Shown here: piece by piece, positions 52,580 to 62,334 of the stretch
How positions within the stretch are numbered: the stretch's first letter is position 1
How the letters are laid out: each line of letters starts with the position of its first letter
Assembly: GCA_016711435.1 (NCBI GenBank)
Contig: JADJSY010000024.1
Span: 62,001 to 126,000, forward strand
Reading direction: 5' to 3'
DNA: 64,000 bases
Source: Lewinellaceae bacterium
Lineage (GTDB): Bacteria; Bacteroidota; Bacteroidia; Chitinophagales; Saprospiraceae
Notes under the pieces: generated by a model
Databases searched by the model: none
What the model saw: the letters and a program-made list of their open reading frames with translations, nothing else
What the model was told of the DNA's origin: nothing
Made by a program: the position numbers and the translations under genes

Positions 52580-53760
52580 ATGCCGGTAAAAAACTACTCA
52601 AAAGAATCGCTCGAACTATACGAAAAATACAAAGGCAAAATCGGCATTCGTCTGAAAATGCCTGTCGTTACCAAAGACGACCTGGCTATGGTGTATTCTC
52701 CCGGCGTGGCAGCTCCCTGTGAAGCGATCAGACACAACCCCGAAGAAGTATACCGGTATACGATCAAGTCCAATACCGTTGCCGTGGTGTCGGACGGTTC
52801 TGCCGTACTGGGTTTAGGCAATATCGGCGCAGCAGCAGCCATACCGGTGATGGAAGGCAAATCTATGCTTTTCAAAAAATTTGCAGACATCGACGCCTTC
52901 CCGATTTGCCTCGACACACAGAATGCCGAGGAAATTATACGCACGGTGCGCCTGATAGCGCCGGTTTTCGGCGGCATCAACCTGGAAGACATCTCGGCGC
53001 CGCGTTGCTTCATCGTTGAAGAAGCCTTCCAGGACCTGGGCATTCCCGTTTTTCACGACGACCAGCACGGCACGGCCGTTGTAACGCTTGCAGCCCTGCT
53101 CAATGCTTCAAAAGTTGTCAACAAAAAGATAAATGATCTTAAAGTTGTCATTAACGGGGCTGGTTCCGCAGGCATTGCCATCGCAAAACTGCTGAAAGGT
53201 TTCGGCGAGAAAAACCCAAAGTCAAAGTGCGCGATATCATTTTATGCGACCGGAAAGGGGCCATTCACAAAGGCCGTAAGGACTTAACCCTTCACAAGGA
53301 AGAGGCGCTTCGATACACCAACCGACATCATCTGAGCGGTTCCGTCCATGAGGTACTGAAAGACGCCGATGTCTTCATCGGCGTCAGTGAAGCGGGATTG
53401 TTAACTGCCGACGATATCCGCACGATGGCTAAAGATGCTATTGTATTTGCTATGGCCAATCCAAATCCTGAAATTATGCCGGAAGAGGCATATAAAGGCG
53501 GCGCCGCTATTGCAGGTACCGGGCGCAGCGACATGCCCAATCAAGTCAATAATGTATTGGGATTTCCAGGTATTTTCAGGGGCGCGCTGGATGCGCGGGC
53601 GCCCCGTATCAGTACGGCTATGAAATTAGCCGCTGCTTTCGCGATTGCTAAATACCTCAAAAAACCCGACCGCGAGCACATTATTCCATCTTCCCTGGAC
53701 AAAAAAGTTACGAAAGCCGTCGCGAAGGCTGTTTACAGACAGGCGATGAAGGAGAAGTGA
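52580..53760 (+). CDS. Malic enzyme, split by one missing base
   Basis: The enzyme oxidatively decarboxylates malate to pyruvate. The N-terminal half (from MPVKNYSKESLELYEKYKGK) has VYSPGVAAPC, GLGNIGA and FHDDQHGTA. The NAD(P) part has INGAGSAGIAI and later FAMANPNPEI, GRSDMPNQVNNVLGFP. The frame is lost at A5 53210-53214 or CCC 53215-53217; one added base gives KVKVRDIILCD and 393 residues. This is the short form without the phosphotransacetylase domain. The stop abuts hairpin B5. Confidence 0.93.
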
Positions 53761-53948
53761 GTGTTTGGTGTTTAGTGTTTAGTGTTTGGGGGTGCTTCGC
53801 TTTTGACAACTATGTGAATTGCCCCGACCCTAAAGGGGAGTACATCGCAACAGATTGCCAACGCACGAAGCCAAACACTAAACACCATACACCAAACACC
53901 GGCCAAGGGCGAAGCACCCCCAAACACGAAACACCATACACCAAACAC
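53761..53948. repeat. Hairpin of GGTGTTT words, copy B5
   Basis: gtgtttggtgtttagtgttt and on, ending gggggtgcttcgct (53761-53803), pairs with 53909-53948 (cgaagcacccccaaacacga and on). An extra right-type arm lies at 53866-53900, as in B1. The left arm begins at the base after the malic enzyme stop. The right arm ends at the stop of the minus-strand gene. Confidence 0.85.
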
Positions 53949-54455
53949 TCATTTGGGTGGCGCAATCAACGGTTCCGGAAATTTAATTTCAATAATGCGC
54001 AGGCGATGCTTGTTGCCGAGTTTTAATTTCCGTTTGGAGAGAAAAAACAGCCCGGTACCCGCCGAAACGACTGACATGCCATACAATTTGGGCAGGTCTA
54101 AATCCCGGTCATTATACAGCAGGCGCCCGGCAGTGGTTGCCAGCGCCAAGGTTCCGCCAAGACTGACCAAGGCGCCTCCGCTGATCCGCCATATCGGTCT
54201 TCTGGAGACTTTTAGTACCGCAATACTGTCTAATTTGACAGGAAAATTATCCAGCAGCAGCAGATTGGATTCAGGTAATATATCGGTGATGGTGCGTTCG
54301 TACCAATAGTTTTCGGCGCCATTCAAACGAAAACGCAGGGTTTCACCCACGTACATTTTTGTTGTTTTGGCCCTGTTGGCCCTTTCCAGCAGCAACATTT
54401 TCTGACCATAAGAGGGTATGGCGAGGAAAAGCAATAAAAAGTAACAAAGTCGCAT
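53949..54455 (-). CDS. Hypothetical exported protein
   Basis: From MRLCYFLLLFLAIPSYGQ the protein (168 residues) has a signal peptide. It continues MLLLERANRAKTTKMYVGE and PVKLDSIAVLKVSRRP, has a probable membrane region at about 105-125, and ends PEPLIAPPK. It was not recognised. It is bracketed, together with the next gene, by hairpins B5 and B6. Confidence 0.7.
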   Translation of the reverse strand: MRLCYFLLLFLAIPSYGQKMLLLERANRAKTTKMYVGETLRFRLNGAENYWYERTITDILPESNLLLLDNFPVKLDSIAVLKVSRRPIWRISGGALVSLGGTLALATTAGRLLYNDRDLDLPKLYGMSVVSAGTGLFFLSKRKLKLGNKHRLRIIEIKFPEPLIAPPK

Positions 54456-54622
54456 AAAGCCGAAGGTTGGTAAACACATGAATCAACGAAAATTGCAACG
54501 CAAGATCGTTTTGATCCTGCAAAGTATAATAACAAGTCCTCTGAGGCAACACTTTTGCCGTCACGAGGACTTTTAAAAATGCAACGTTCAACCCAACTTA
54601 AATGCGGCGAATGACCGGCATA

Positions 54623-55267
54623 TTATTTTTGGGCTTCACCCAGCAGGTATTGCGCAACCGGCGCACCCCAGTTGGGCATGATAGCGGAAGCAGGCTTAAA
54701 AATAGCAAATTGCTCGACGGCAAACTTAATCAGAGGCATTGCCTTTTGTTTGCCACCGCCGTATGCTTCCGGCGTGTAGAACACACCTTGCGCTTCATGC
54801 AGGGTAATCCGTGGATTCAGGGGATTGATGGATTTCGCTTTTGCAATGGCCATCGCAGCTTGCGCACCGTAACGCTGCCAGCGGTTCATCGGATCTACAG
54901 CCATCCGCGCAGAGGCGATATTTGCTTTCAATACCTCTATTTCGTCATTTTTGGGACTCAGAGTATCGGCTGTTGCAATCAGTTGTTCTGCTTTGTCTAA
55001 TAAAAGGTCCTTTTTTTCAGCCACAGGCTCTGTAAAAGATTTCATCATGTAGCAATATGCCGCCCAGTAGGAGGGTAGCCACTCTTTCGTTTCTGCCGCC
55101 GCGACACGTTCAAGAATATTGGCAAAAGGAATCAAATCCTCTCCAAATGGAGCACCCTGGATGTCTGCCACCACTTCTTCCATGGTTGTTTGATACTCGG
55201 CATTTTGTCCTGTTGCCAGGGTGTGGGCGAATCCGGCGATCAGGATAAATAAGAAAATACGTTTCAT
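54623..55267 (-). CDS. Hypothetical secreted protein, TPR-like
   Basis: The 214-residue protein has a signal peptide (MKRIFLFILIAGFAHTLATGQ). The mature part is mostly helical, with segments resembling TPR pairs (LLLDKAEQLIATADTLSPKN, AIAKAKSINPLNPRI). Function unknown. The next gene is about 170 bases downstream and probably separate. Confidence 0.75.
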   Translation of the reverse strand: MKRIFLFILIAGFAHTLATGQNAEYQTTMEEVVADIQGAPFGEDLIPFANILERVAAAETKEWLPSYWAAYCYMMKSFTEPVAEKKDLLLDKAEQLIATADTLSPKNDEIEVLKANIASARMAVDPMNRWQRYGAQAAMAIAKAKSINPLNPRITLHEAQGVFYTPEAYGGGKQKAMPLIKFAVEQFAIFKPASAIMPNWGAPVAQYLLGEAQK

Positions 55268-55293
55268 TGAATGTGATTTATAGGTTATGAAAT

Positions 55294-55410
55294 GGTGTTT
55301 GGTGTTTGGTGTTTGTGTTTCGTGTTTCGGGGTGCTTCGCCTAAGCTACTCACAGTTGCCAAAGCGAAGCACCCCCAAACACGAAACACCAAACACCAAA
55401 CACAAACACT
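55294..55410. repeat. Hairpin of GGTGTTT words, copy B6
   Basis: tggtgtttggtgtttggtgt and on, ending ggggtgcttcgc (55294-55341), pairs with 55366-55410. Its loop (ctactcacagttgccaaag) is nearly the same as in B1. It lies between the TPR-like gene start and the TonB receptor stop (55417). Confidence 0.85.
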
Positions 55411-55416
55411 GCTTTA

Positions 55417-57591
55417 TTACAAATCCAGTTTCCCTTCCTTCGGTACCTCCGCATTACTGGAAATATTCATACTCACGCCAAAAAACAAAGTGCGGTATGC
55501 TACCGGAATAACAGGGAAGCGCGACTGTCCGTCAGAAGAATAGCGGAAACCGAATTCGTTCCGGCGTCCGAGTACATTGTCGATGGTCAGAAAGAAAACC
55601 AGAAAACTGCCTTTAATGGCGCGGATATGACTGGCTGCAATGCTTACGTTGGTGAACGCTTTGGTGCGGTCTCCCAGGAATACCGGATTGGCAGCATCGA
55701 AGTAGGGTCTCCCTGATGTGTATGTGTATATAATACCGAAGTTGGATCCGATTTGGGGAACAAACTGCTTGTACACCACGCTGAAATTGTGCGCTGTTGA
55801 AAAAGTGGGCATTGCCTCGACCGGGTAGTTTTGAAACAATCTTTTGGTGTTCAGGTAGGAATAGGTCACCCAGAAATCGCCTGCTTTGACACTTTTTTTA
55901 TCCCTGAAAAACACGTCGAAACCGTAAGCATTGCCAAAGCCGCCGTTGTCGGTAGGGCCTGTCGGGAAGCGGAACGGATTGGGGTCAAAGGTGTTTTGAT
56001 ACTCCCGAACCAGGTTTTTATAGTCCTTGTCAAATGCTTCGATACGGAAAGTGCGGTCATTTTTGGAAATCTGATAGTTCAGAATAAAATGGTTGGCTAA
56101 TTCGTAGCCGAGATTCTTGTTTAAAAAGAGATAATTCTTTTCAGGTGTCTGGTAAAACTGGCCGGTAGCAAAGGACACCTGGCTGTACTGGCTTGTTTTG
56201 TAAGCCAATGAAATGCGCGGGGAAATATTTGCTTTGTCAATAATACTGGTGTATTCGCCGCGCAAACCGGCGCGCACAGCCAATTTAGTGCTGAGGTAAA
56301 ATTCCGACTCCGCGAATGCCCCCGAATAGTTTTCTTGTAGCCGGGCTTCGTTGACGCCGAATACATTACTGTTTTGAATGTTGTGGTATTCGACGCCCGC
56401 CAGTACGGAGTTTTCCATGTTGGCGCCCCAAAGGCGTTTTAGCACCGTGCGCACTTGCGCGCGTTCGTCTTTCCTGTCGCCGGGTGTTTCACCGATGGTA
56501 ATGTTATCGCTGTTATTGCTATACGAGAATCCTGATTGCCAGGTCCATTTCCCTTCATCAAAATTGACCTTGTAAGTATTATTGGTGAAAAAGTTGCGGT
56601 TGCGCAGTGAAAACAGGTATGTTTTACCACCATTGTCATAATTGGGCAGCCCTAGCGCATTATCATTGTCCGAATAAGTGGCATACATTTTTAACACCCC
56701 GTTTTTGGACAGGTTTTGATAAACGGACAATGAACTTCCGAAACCCTGGGGAGGCTTGACAAAATCTATATTGGTTTTGATTAGTTTCAGAAAAGGCGCC
56801 AGGTTGGTATAATACAATTGCCCTGTAACAACGCCTTTATGGGTATAACCAACGCCGACCCCTGCCAAATGTGCAATAACATTTGTGCTGCTTTCATCCG
56901 ATACCTTATCCTGCGTATCCAGTAAAAGTACTGATGATAGCGCCTGGCCGTATTGAGCGGAATAACCGCCGGTGCTGAAAGCCATACCTTTGAACATGAA
57001 AGGCGTGAACCGTCCGCGTTGCGGCACATCTGGTGTGCTGCTGAAAAAAGGGTTCTGGACGATCATGCCATCGATCACGGTTTTGGTCTCGTTGGCTGAG
57101 CCGCCCCGAACAAAAAGTCCCTCCTGTTCGCCTACACGGTTTGCGCCTGGCAATAATTGCATGACCGCCGTAATATCGGCGCCGCCGCTCGCTGTGGTAA
57201 CAATATCCAACGGACGCAGCATCACCATACGTTTGCTGTCTGAGGCTTCAAAGGTGCCTGCAGTGATAGTCACGGTATTCAGTTCGTTGAAAGCGTCTTT
57301 TAATCTGAAATTGATTTCCATCGTTGGACCAGCGATCAGCACTTTGCGCAATTCAGTTTCGTAACCGATATAGGAAGCCGCTACCACGACGGAGTCTTTT
57401 TTGCGGGTGCGGAAGGAAAACTGTCCCAAGGTGTCGGCCGTAGCGCCGTCGTAACTGCCGCGAATGGAAATGCTGGCGCCGATCAGGATATCGCCTTTCC
57501 GGTCGGTTACTTTACCGGAAATAATGGTTTGCCCGCCCACTGTTTCAATAAATGCAAATAGAAATGCAAAAGGTAAAAGAAGGAGTTTCAT
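55417..57591 (-). CDS. TonB-dependent outer membrane receptor
   Basis: From MKLLLLPFAFLFAFIETVGGQ the protein has about 724 residues. A signal peptide is followed by a carboxypeptidase-regulatory-like domain at about 22-105 (ISGKVTDRKGDILIGASI), the plug with GGSANETKTVIDGM, and a 22-strand barrel that ends in a short form. It imports an unknown ligand using TonB. There is no SusD partner nearby, so it is not a typical polysaccharide system. Confidence 0.92.
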   Translation of the reverse strand: MKLLLLPFAFLFAFIETVGGQTIISGKVTDRKGDILIGASISIRGSYDGATADTLGQFSFRTRKKDSVVVAASYIGYETELRKVLIAGPTMEINFRLKDAFNELNTVTITAGTFEASDSKRMVMLRPLDIVTTASGGADITAVMQLLPGANRVGEQEGLFVRGGSANETKTVIDGMIVQNPFFSSTPDVPQRGRFTPFMFKGMAFSTGGYSAQYGQALSSVLLLDTQDKVSDESSTNVIAHLAGVGVGYTHKGVVTGQLYYTNLAPFLKLIKTNIDFVKPPQGFGSSLSVYQNLSKNGVLKMYATYSDNDNALGLPNYDNGGKTYLFSLRNRNFFTNNTYKVNFDEGKWTWQSGFSYSNNSDNITIGETPGDRKDERAQVRTVLKRLWGANMENSVLAGVEYHNIQNSNVFGVNEARLQENYSGAFAESEFYLSTKLAVRAGLRGEYTSIIDKANISPRISLAYKTSQYSQVSFATGQFYQTPEKNYLFLNKNLGYELANHFILNYQISKNDRTFRIEAFDKDYKNLVREYQNTFDPNPFRFPTGPTDNGGFGNAYGFDVFFRDKKSVKAGDFWVTYSYLNTKRLFQNYPVEAMPTFSTAHNFSVVYKQFVPQIGSNFGIIYTYTSGRPYFDAANPVFLGDRTKAFTNVSIAASHIRAIKGSFLVFFLTIDNVLGRRNEFGFRYSSDGQSRFPVIPVAYRTLFFGVSMNISSNAEVPKEGKLDL

Positions 57592-57615
57592 GTTGCCTGA
57601 AATGGTTTGACGCGG

Positions 57616-57623
57616 CAAACATA
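57616..57623 (-). promoter_or_regulatory. -7 promoter box TATGTTTG of the TonB receptor
   Basis: A full TAnnTTTG match on the minus strand 24 bases upstream of the ATG at 57591. Confidence 0.45.
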
Positions 57624-57701
57624 GGGGGGATCAGTACCTGGGTCGGGGGCTTTTCCGATCAACGGTTGCTTTCCGGGGATAAAATCCCAAAAATCCAATC
57701 A

Positions 57702-58856
57702 TCATGCCATAGCATAAGATGCCTGTACCGTTACTATCCCCTTCAGTTTTTCCACCACAAAATCCACTTCGTCGCGGGTATTGTAATGGGAAAATGAAAA
57801 ACGGATACTTTTTCTGGCAGGGTCGGCCTGGATGGCTTCCAACACATGACTGCCTTTTTCTGAGCCGCTGGAACAGGCACTACCGCCCGAACAACTGATA
57901 CCGGCAATATCGAGGCTCAACAGGAGTAGTTCGTTTTTTGGAGAAGGCGGAAAAGCCACATTGAGTACAGTGTACAGGCTATCGCCTTCTACATCGCCAT
58001 TGAACTGTATATTGTCAAATGTTTGTAAGAGCCTTTCTTTCAAATAGTTGCGAATATCGGCAATGTAATGGGTACGCGCTTCCATCTCGGCGCAGGCAAG
58101 TTCGAGTGCCTTGGCCAGCCCGATGATGCCGTACACGTTTTCAGTGCCGCCACGCATATTGCGTTCCTGCGCCCCGCCATCAATAAACGGTTTAATAGGC
58201 GTTTCAGGATTGATGTAGATAAAACCCACCCCCTTCGGACCGTGAAATTTATGTGCGGCGCCCGACATAAAATGGAGCGGCGTTTTTTGCACATCTATAG
58301 GAAAATGTCCTACCGTCTGAACGGTATCGGAGTGAAAAAGCGCACCGTATTGCTTGCATAGAGCCGACACTTTTTCCAGGTCTAACATGGTGCCAATCTC
58401 GTTATTGGCGTGCATCAGCGACACCAGTGTTTTTTTACTGCCGGAGGCAGCCAACTCAACTTCCAGAACTTCGTAATCAATTCGTCCGCAGGCATCTACG
58501 GGAAGCCAGACCACTTCTGTGCCTTTTATTTTTTGTACCATTTCAATGGCATGGATACCGCAATGGTGTTCGGTCGGACTGGTGATGATACGCTGAACAC
58601 CCAGGTCTCTGACGGCGCATTTGATGGCCATATTATTGCTTTCTGTGCCGCCGGAAGTGAAAAATATTTCACCTGTACCCGCTCCAATACTTTGCGCCAC
58701 GGTTTTGCGGGCAGTTTCCAGTGCTGCGCGTGCTGCGCGGCCTTCAGCATGGATAGAGGATGGGTTGCCGTACAAGTTGCGCAATACGGGAAGCATCGTT
58801 TCGATGACTTCTTCCGAAATGGCAGTAGTAGCGGCGTTGTCGAAATAAACTCTCAT
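57702..58856 (-). CDS. Cysteine desulfurase (NifS/IscS family)
   Basis: This 384-residue PLP enzyme takes sulfur from cysteine for Fe-S clusters and thiolated cofactors. VYFDNAATTAI starts the fold, the PLP Lys is in GAAHKFHGPKGVGF, and the active Cys lies in GISCSGGSACSSGSEKGSHV, the short-loop type of NifS/IscS. It overlaps the end of glmM by 4 bases (ATGA) and is therefore translationally coupled to it. Confidence 0.93.
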   Translation of the reverse strand: MRVYFDNAATTAISEEVIETMLPVLRNLYGNPSSIHAEGRAARAALETARKTVAQSIGAGTGEIFFTSGGTESNNMAIKCAVRDLGVQRIITSPTEHHCGIHAIEMVQKIKGTEVVWLPVDACGRIDYEVLEVELAASGSKKTLVSLMHANNEIGTMLDLEKVSALCKQYGALFHSDTVQTVGHFPIDVQKTPLHFMSGAAHKFHGPKGVGFIYINPETPIKPFIDGGAQERNMRGGTENVYGIIGLAKALELACAEMEARTHYIADIRNYLKERLLQTFDNIQFNGDVEGDSLYTVLNVAFPPSPKNELLLLSLDIAGISCSGGSACSSGSEKGSHVLEAIQADPARKSIRFSFSHYNTRDEVDFVVEKLKGIVTVQASYAMA

Positions 58857-60229
58857 TTTATTAGATTGATATCCTGAATGATCTTTTTTGCCAGGTTTTC
58901 CGCCACAACAATGGAGTTGCTTTCGGAATACACACGGATGATCGGCTCCGTATTGGAAGGGCGAAGATGCACCCAGCCCTGTTCAAAGTCGATTTTCAGC
59001 CCGTCTTCTGTATTGATCTGTTCGTTGCGGTATTTGGCACGAAGGGATACAAATATTTTTTCCAGGTCAATATCAGCGGTGCGCGCTAATTTGGTTTTGG
59101 ACATCTGGTAGTCCGGGTAAGTCTTTCGGAGTGTCGACATTTGTTTATTCGCCTGCGACAAATGTGTAAGAAACAGGGCAATACCTACCAGCGCATCCCG
59201 TCCGTAATGCAGTTCGGGCAGAATAACGCCGCCATTTCCTTCTCCACCGATAACAGCGTTCACCGATTTCATTTTTTCCACCACATTCACTTCTCCGACT
59301 GCCGCTGCAAAATATTCACCGCCGTATTTCCGGGTCACATCGCGCAGGGCACGGGTGCTGCTCAGATTGCTCACCGTATTGCCCGGTCGTTTGGAAAGAA
59401 CGTAGTCCGCTACGGCAACCAGTGTGTATTCCTCGCCAAATATTTCGCCGTCTTCACACATAAACACCAGGCGATCTACATCCGGGTCGACAGCTATACC
59501 CAATTGCGCTTTTTGCTGCCGCACTTCCGTAGATAGTTGACCCAGGTGTTCTTTAAGTGGCTCGGGATTGTGCGCAAAATGGCCATTGACTTCACCATTA
59601 ATCAAAATAACCTGACAGCCAAGCGCTTCGAGCAGGGGAGGAACGCTCAAGGCGCCGGTAGAATTGATGGCATCCACCACGACTCGAAAATTTTTCGCGC
59701 GTACAGATTCCACATCCACCAAAGAAAGCGCTAATATCTGAGCAATGTGTTTTTGAATATAGGAGTCGTCTTGCCTGTACGAACCGAGTTTTTCAACCGG
59801 CGCATATTCGACCGATTCGTTTGCTACAATTTCAAGCACTTCTGCTCCATCGATTGCACTGATAAATTCTCCTTTGTGGTTGACTAATTTGAGGGCATTC
59901 CACTCTTTGGGATTATGACTGGCTGTCAGGATGATCCCCCCGCCCGCCTTTTCCAGAGGAACTGCTATTTCTACCGTGGGCGTCGTGCTCAGTCCAAGAT
60001 CAATCACAGAAATGCCCATGGCGCGCAATGTATTGATAACCAATGCACTCACAATGGCGCCGGAAATACGGCCGTCACGCCCGACAACAATGGTCGGGAT
60101 GCCTGTTTTGTCCACAATCCACTGCCCAAAGGCTGCTGTACATGTTACAATATCTTGAGGCGTCAGGTTATCGCCGGGACGACCTCCAATGGTGCCCCGG
60201 AAACCGGAAATAGATTTTATAAGTGGCAA
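58853..60229 (-). CDS. glmM: Phosphoglucosamine mutase
   Basis: GlmM converts glucosamine-6-phosphate to glucosamine-1-phosphate for UDP-GlcNAc synthesis. The serine phosphate motif TASHNPKEWNALKL, the metal site DPDVDRL and the ending RPSNTEPIIRVYSES are clear. At 458 residues its length is normal; the phosphomannomutase/phosphoglucomutase group is an alternative. A TACCTTTG box lies about 50 bases upstream. Confidence 0.9.
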   Translation of the reverse strand: MPLIKSISGFRGTIGGRPGDNLTPQDIVTCTAAFGQWIVDKTGIPTIVVGRDGRISGAIVSALVINTLRAMGISVIDLGLSTTPTVEIAVPLEKAGGGIILTASHNPKEWNALKLVNHKGEFISAIDGAEVLEIVANESVEYAPVEKLGSYRQDDSYIQKHIAQILALSLVDVESVRAKNFRVVVDAINSTGALSVPPLLEALGCQVILINGEVNGHFAHNPEPLKEHLGQLSTEVRQQKAQLGIAVDPDVDRLVFMCEDGEIFGEEYTLVAVADYVLSKRPGNTVSNLSSTRALRDVTRKYGGEYFAAAVGEVNVVEKMKSVNAVIGGEGNGGVILPELHYGRDALVGIALFLTHLSQANKQMSTLRKTYPDYQMSKTKLARTADIDLEKIFVSLRAKYRNEQINTEDGLKIDFEQGWVHLRPSNTEPIIRVYSESNSIVVAENLAKKIIQDINLIK

Positions 60230-60280
60230 TTTGAAAAAGGTTATTTTTTAAAAAGATGTACGCTCGATGCTTAACGGGCG

Positions 60281-60288
60281 CAAAGGTA
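60281..60288 (-). promoter_or_regulatory. -7 promoter box TACCTTTG of glmM
   Basis: A full TAnnTTTG match on the minus strand, 51 bases upstream of the glmM ATG. Confidence 0.5.
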
Positions 60289-60363
60289 ATCATAACCATG
60301 CGCATACTAGTCGTCGGGTATCGGCATAAGAACGTGTTGGAACATTTCTGTTACTCCATATTT

Positions 60364-61551
60364 TTATTTCAAACTCTGTTCCGCTTTTGAAAAACCCAGG
60401 ACCTCTCTCATTTTATTGTAAATATCCGTGTTCTCATAAATACCGCTAAACAATTGATGCTGAGGCCCATATGCATAAACCGGCACCATAGCGGCCGTAT
60501 GAAGTCGCGTTGAAAAAGTTGGATTAAACTGGTTTCTGCTCGCAGTTTTTACCAAAGCAAGTCCGCCGCATTCGTGGTCGCCGGTTACAATTACAAGTGT
60601 TTCGCCGTTAGATGCAGCAAATTCAAGCGCCTTAACGATGGTTTTATCGAAGTCTTCCATTTCAGCCCGCAGCCAGTTGCGGTCATTGGCATGTCCTGCC
60701 CAATCGATCTGGCTGCCTTCTACCATGAGGAAAAAACCTTTTGGAGAACGTTTTTGCAAATAATTACAGGCAATCTGGGTAGCCTCCGGCATGTACGCCC
60801 GTCCGCCCGAAGCGGTAGGCGGTTCTCTTTCATGTGTAAATTGCATAAATGGCGCCGAACCGTCGAGCGGAAGTTTTTTAAAGGTAGTCCCACGCCTGAG
60901 CACGTACCCGCGTTGGCGGAGCGAATCTTCCAGGTTGGCGCGATCGGGTCGTTCATTGAAAAGCGCCTCTCCGCCACCGATAAAACAGTCAATATCGGTT
61001 TTGAGGTAATCCAGTGCAATTTCTTCCGTAAACGCCCGCAGTTCCCGGTGCGCGATAAAGGAAGCAGGCGTGGCATGCGTAGCCGTGCAAGATACCACCA
61101 TACCTGTAGCATATCCTTTCCGGTCGAGGTCTTCCAGGATAGTAGTGCAGGGTTCGTTGTTGGGAGGTAGCACGCCGATCGCGCCGTTGGTGGTTTTTTC
61201 TCCGCAGGAAAACGCCGTAGCACCCGCAGCAGAATCCGTTACGAGATCGTCGCAGGAATGACTTTTATGAAAACCTACGGTCGGAAATTTTTCAAAAACA
61301 GTACGACCGACACCCCGCCAGTAAATATGAGCGGATACCTGCGCCAAACCCATGCCGTCTCCAATGAGCAGGATGATATTTTTGGGGCGTTCAGAAAAGG
61401 TAACGGCCTGATAATCTGTACCAGTCTTTCTACTTCCAGAACAACTGAAAATAACAAAGAGTACAGGCAGCAGAAACAGTGTCTTATTCGTTTTGCGTCT
61501 GGATTGCCGGATTTGGATAGAATACCCAAAAATGCTTCGGAGAAATGTCAT
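60364..61551 (-). CDS. Alkaline phosphatase, lipoprotein
   Basis: The 395-residue protein has a lipoprotein-like signal (LFLLPVLFVIFSCSGS, lipobox FSC at about residue 37). The alkaline phosphatase motifs are ILLIGDGMG, TDSAAGATAFSCG with the catalytic Ser, GGGEALF, and VTGDHECGGLALV. It should release phosphate from organic esters in the periplasm. A TACCTTTG box lies about 23 bases upstream. The short helical extension before the signal suggests the true start may be a little downstream. Confidence 0.9.
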   Translation of the reverse strand: MTFLRSIFGYSIQIRQSRRKTNKTLFLLPVLFVIFSCSGSRKTGTDYQAVTFSERPKNIILLIGDGMGLAQVSAHIYWRGVGRTVFEKFPTVGFHKSHSCDDLVTDSAAGATAFSCGEKTTNGAIGVLPPNNEPCTTILEDLDRKGYATGMVVSCTATHATPASFIAHRELRAFTEEIALDYLKTDIDCFIGGGEALFNERPDRANLEDSLRQRGYVLRRGTTFKKLPLDGSAPFMQFTHEREPPTASGGRAYMPEATQIACNYLQKRSPKGFFLMVEGSQIDWAGHANDRNWLRAEMEDFDKTIVKALEFAASNGETLVIVTGDHECGGLALVKTASRNQFNPTFSTRLHTAAMVPVYAYGPQHQLFSGIYENTDIYNKMREVLGFSKAEQSLK

Positions 61552-61573
61552 GATTTGTCGGAAAAATGATTTG

Positions 61574-61581
61574 CAAAGGTA
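61574..61581 (-). promoter_or_regulatory. -7 promoter box TACCTTTG of the alkaline phosphatase
   Basis: A full TAnnTTTG match on the minus strand, 22 bases upstream of the ATG at 61551. Confidence 0.5.
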
Positions 61582-61599
61582 TTTCGCCTGCTGTGATTC

Positions 61600-62253
61600 T
61601 CATATCAATACGCCATCGCGCATTTCCAGACAGCGATCCGACAGATCGGCGAGTTCTTTATTATGCGTAACAATAACAAAAGTCTGGCCATAGTCATCCC
61701 GAAGTTGGCGAATCAGTCGGTGTATGTCCTGCGAGGCTTCAGAATCGAGATTGCCGGTCGGTTCATCGGCGAATATGAGGTCGGGTTGGTTAATCAATGC
61801 GCGCGCCACGGCCACCCGTTGTTGTTCGCCTCCTGAAAGTTCCGAGGGTTTGTGACTGATTCGTTGTGACAACCCCAGGTAGCCAAGGAGTTCTTCAGCG
61901 CGTTGACGCACTTGTAATTCCGGTTTTTTTTGAATAAAACCAGGAATACAAACGTTTTCCAGGGCGCTGAACTCAGGCAGCAAGTGATGAAATTGAAAAA
62001 CAAACCCGATATGTCTATTGCGAAAAGACGCCAGTTGTTTGGCATTTAGCGACTTAATAGACGTATCGCTGATCGTTAACTCTCCTTCGTCGGCAAGATC
62101 GAGTGTGCCGAGAATGTGTAGCAGGGTACTTTTGCCTGCGCCGGATTTTCCGACGATGCTTACAATTTCTCCGCGTTGCACGGCTATGTCAACGCCTTTC
62201 AGAATTTCAAGGGCGCCATAGGATTTATGGATATGCTGGGCTTTTAATACCAT
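61600..62253 (-). CDS. lolD: ABC transporter ATP-binding protein, LolD type
   Basis: The 217-residue ATPase has Walker A GKSGAGKST, the signature LSGGEQQRVAVARA, Walker B LIFADEPTGNLDS and the H-loop VTHN. The LolD/MacB family is indicated by VFQFHHLLPEFSALENV and size. LolD energises lipoprotein release by LolCE, but the partner genes are not adjacent, so a different MacB-type partner remains possible. Confidence 0.85.
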   Translation of the reverse strand: MVLKAQHIHKSYGALEILKGVDIAVQRGEIVSIVGKSGAGKSTLLHILGTLDLADEGELTISDTSIKSLNAKQLASFRNRHIGFVFQFHHLLPEFSALENVCIPGFIQKKPELQVRQRAEELLGYLGLSQRISHKPSELSGGEQQRVAVARALINQPDLIFADEPTGNLDSEASQDIHRLIRQLRDDYGQTFVIVTHNKELADLSDRCLEMRDGVLI

Positions 62254-62334
62254 AGCGCAAATGTCCGAAAAAGTTGTCGAGTTGTGGCGATGAAGTGCGA
62301 AGACTCTGAAAAAACGATTGTTTCAAGACCGACT

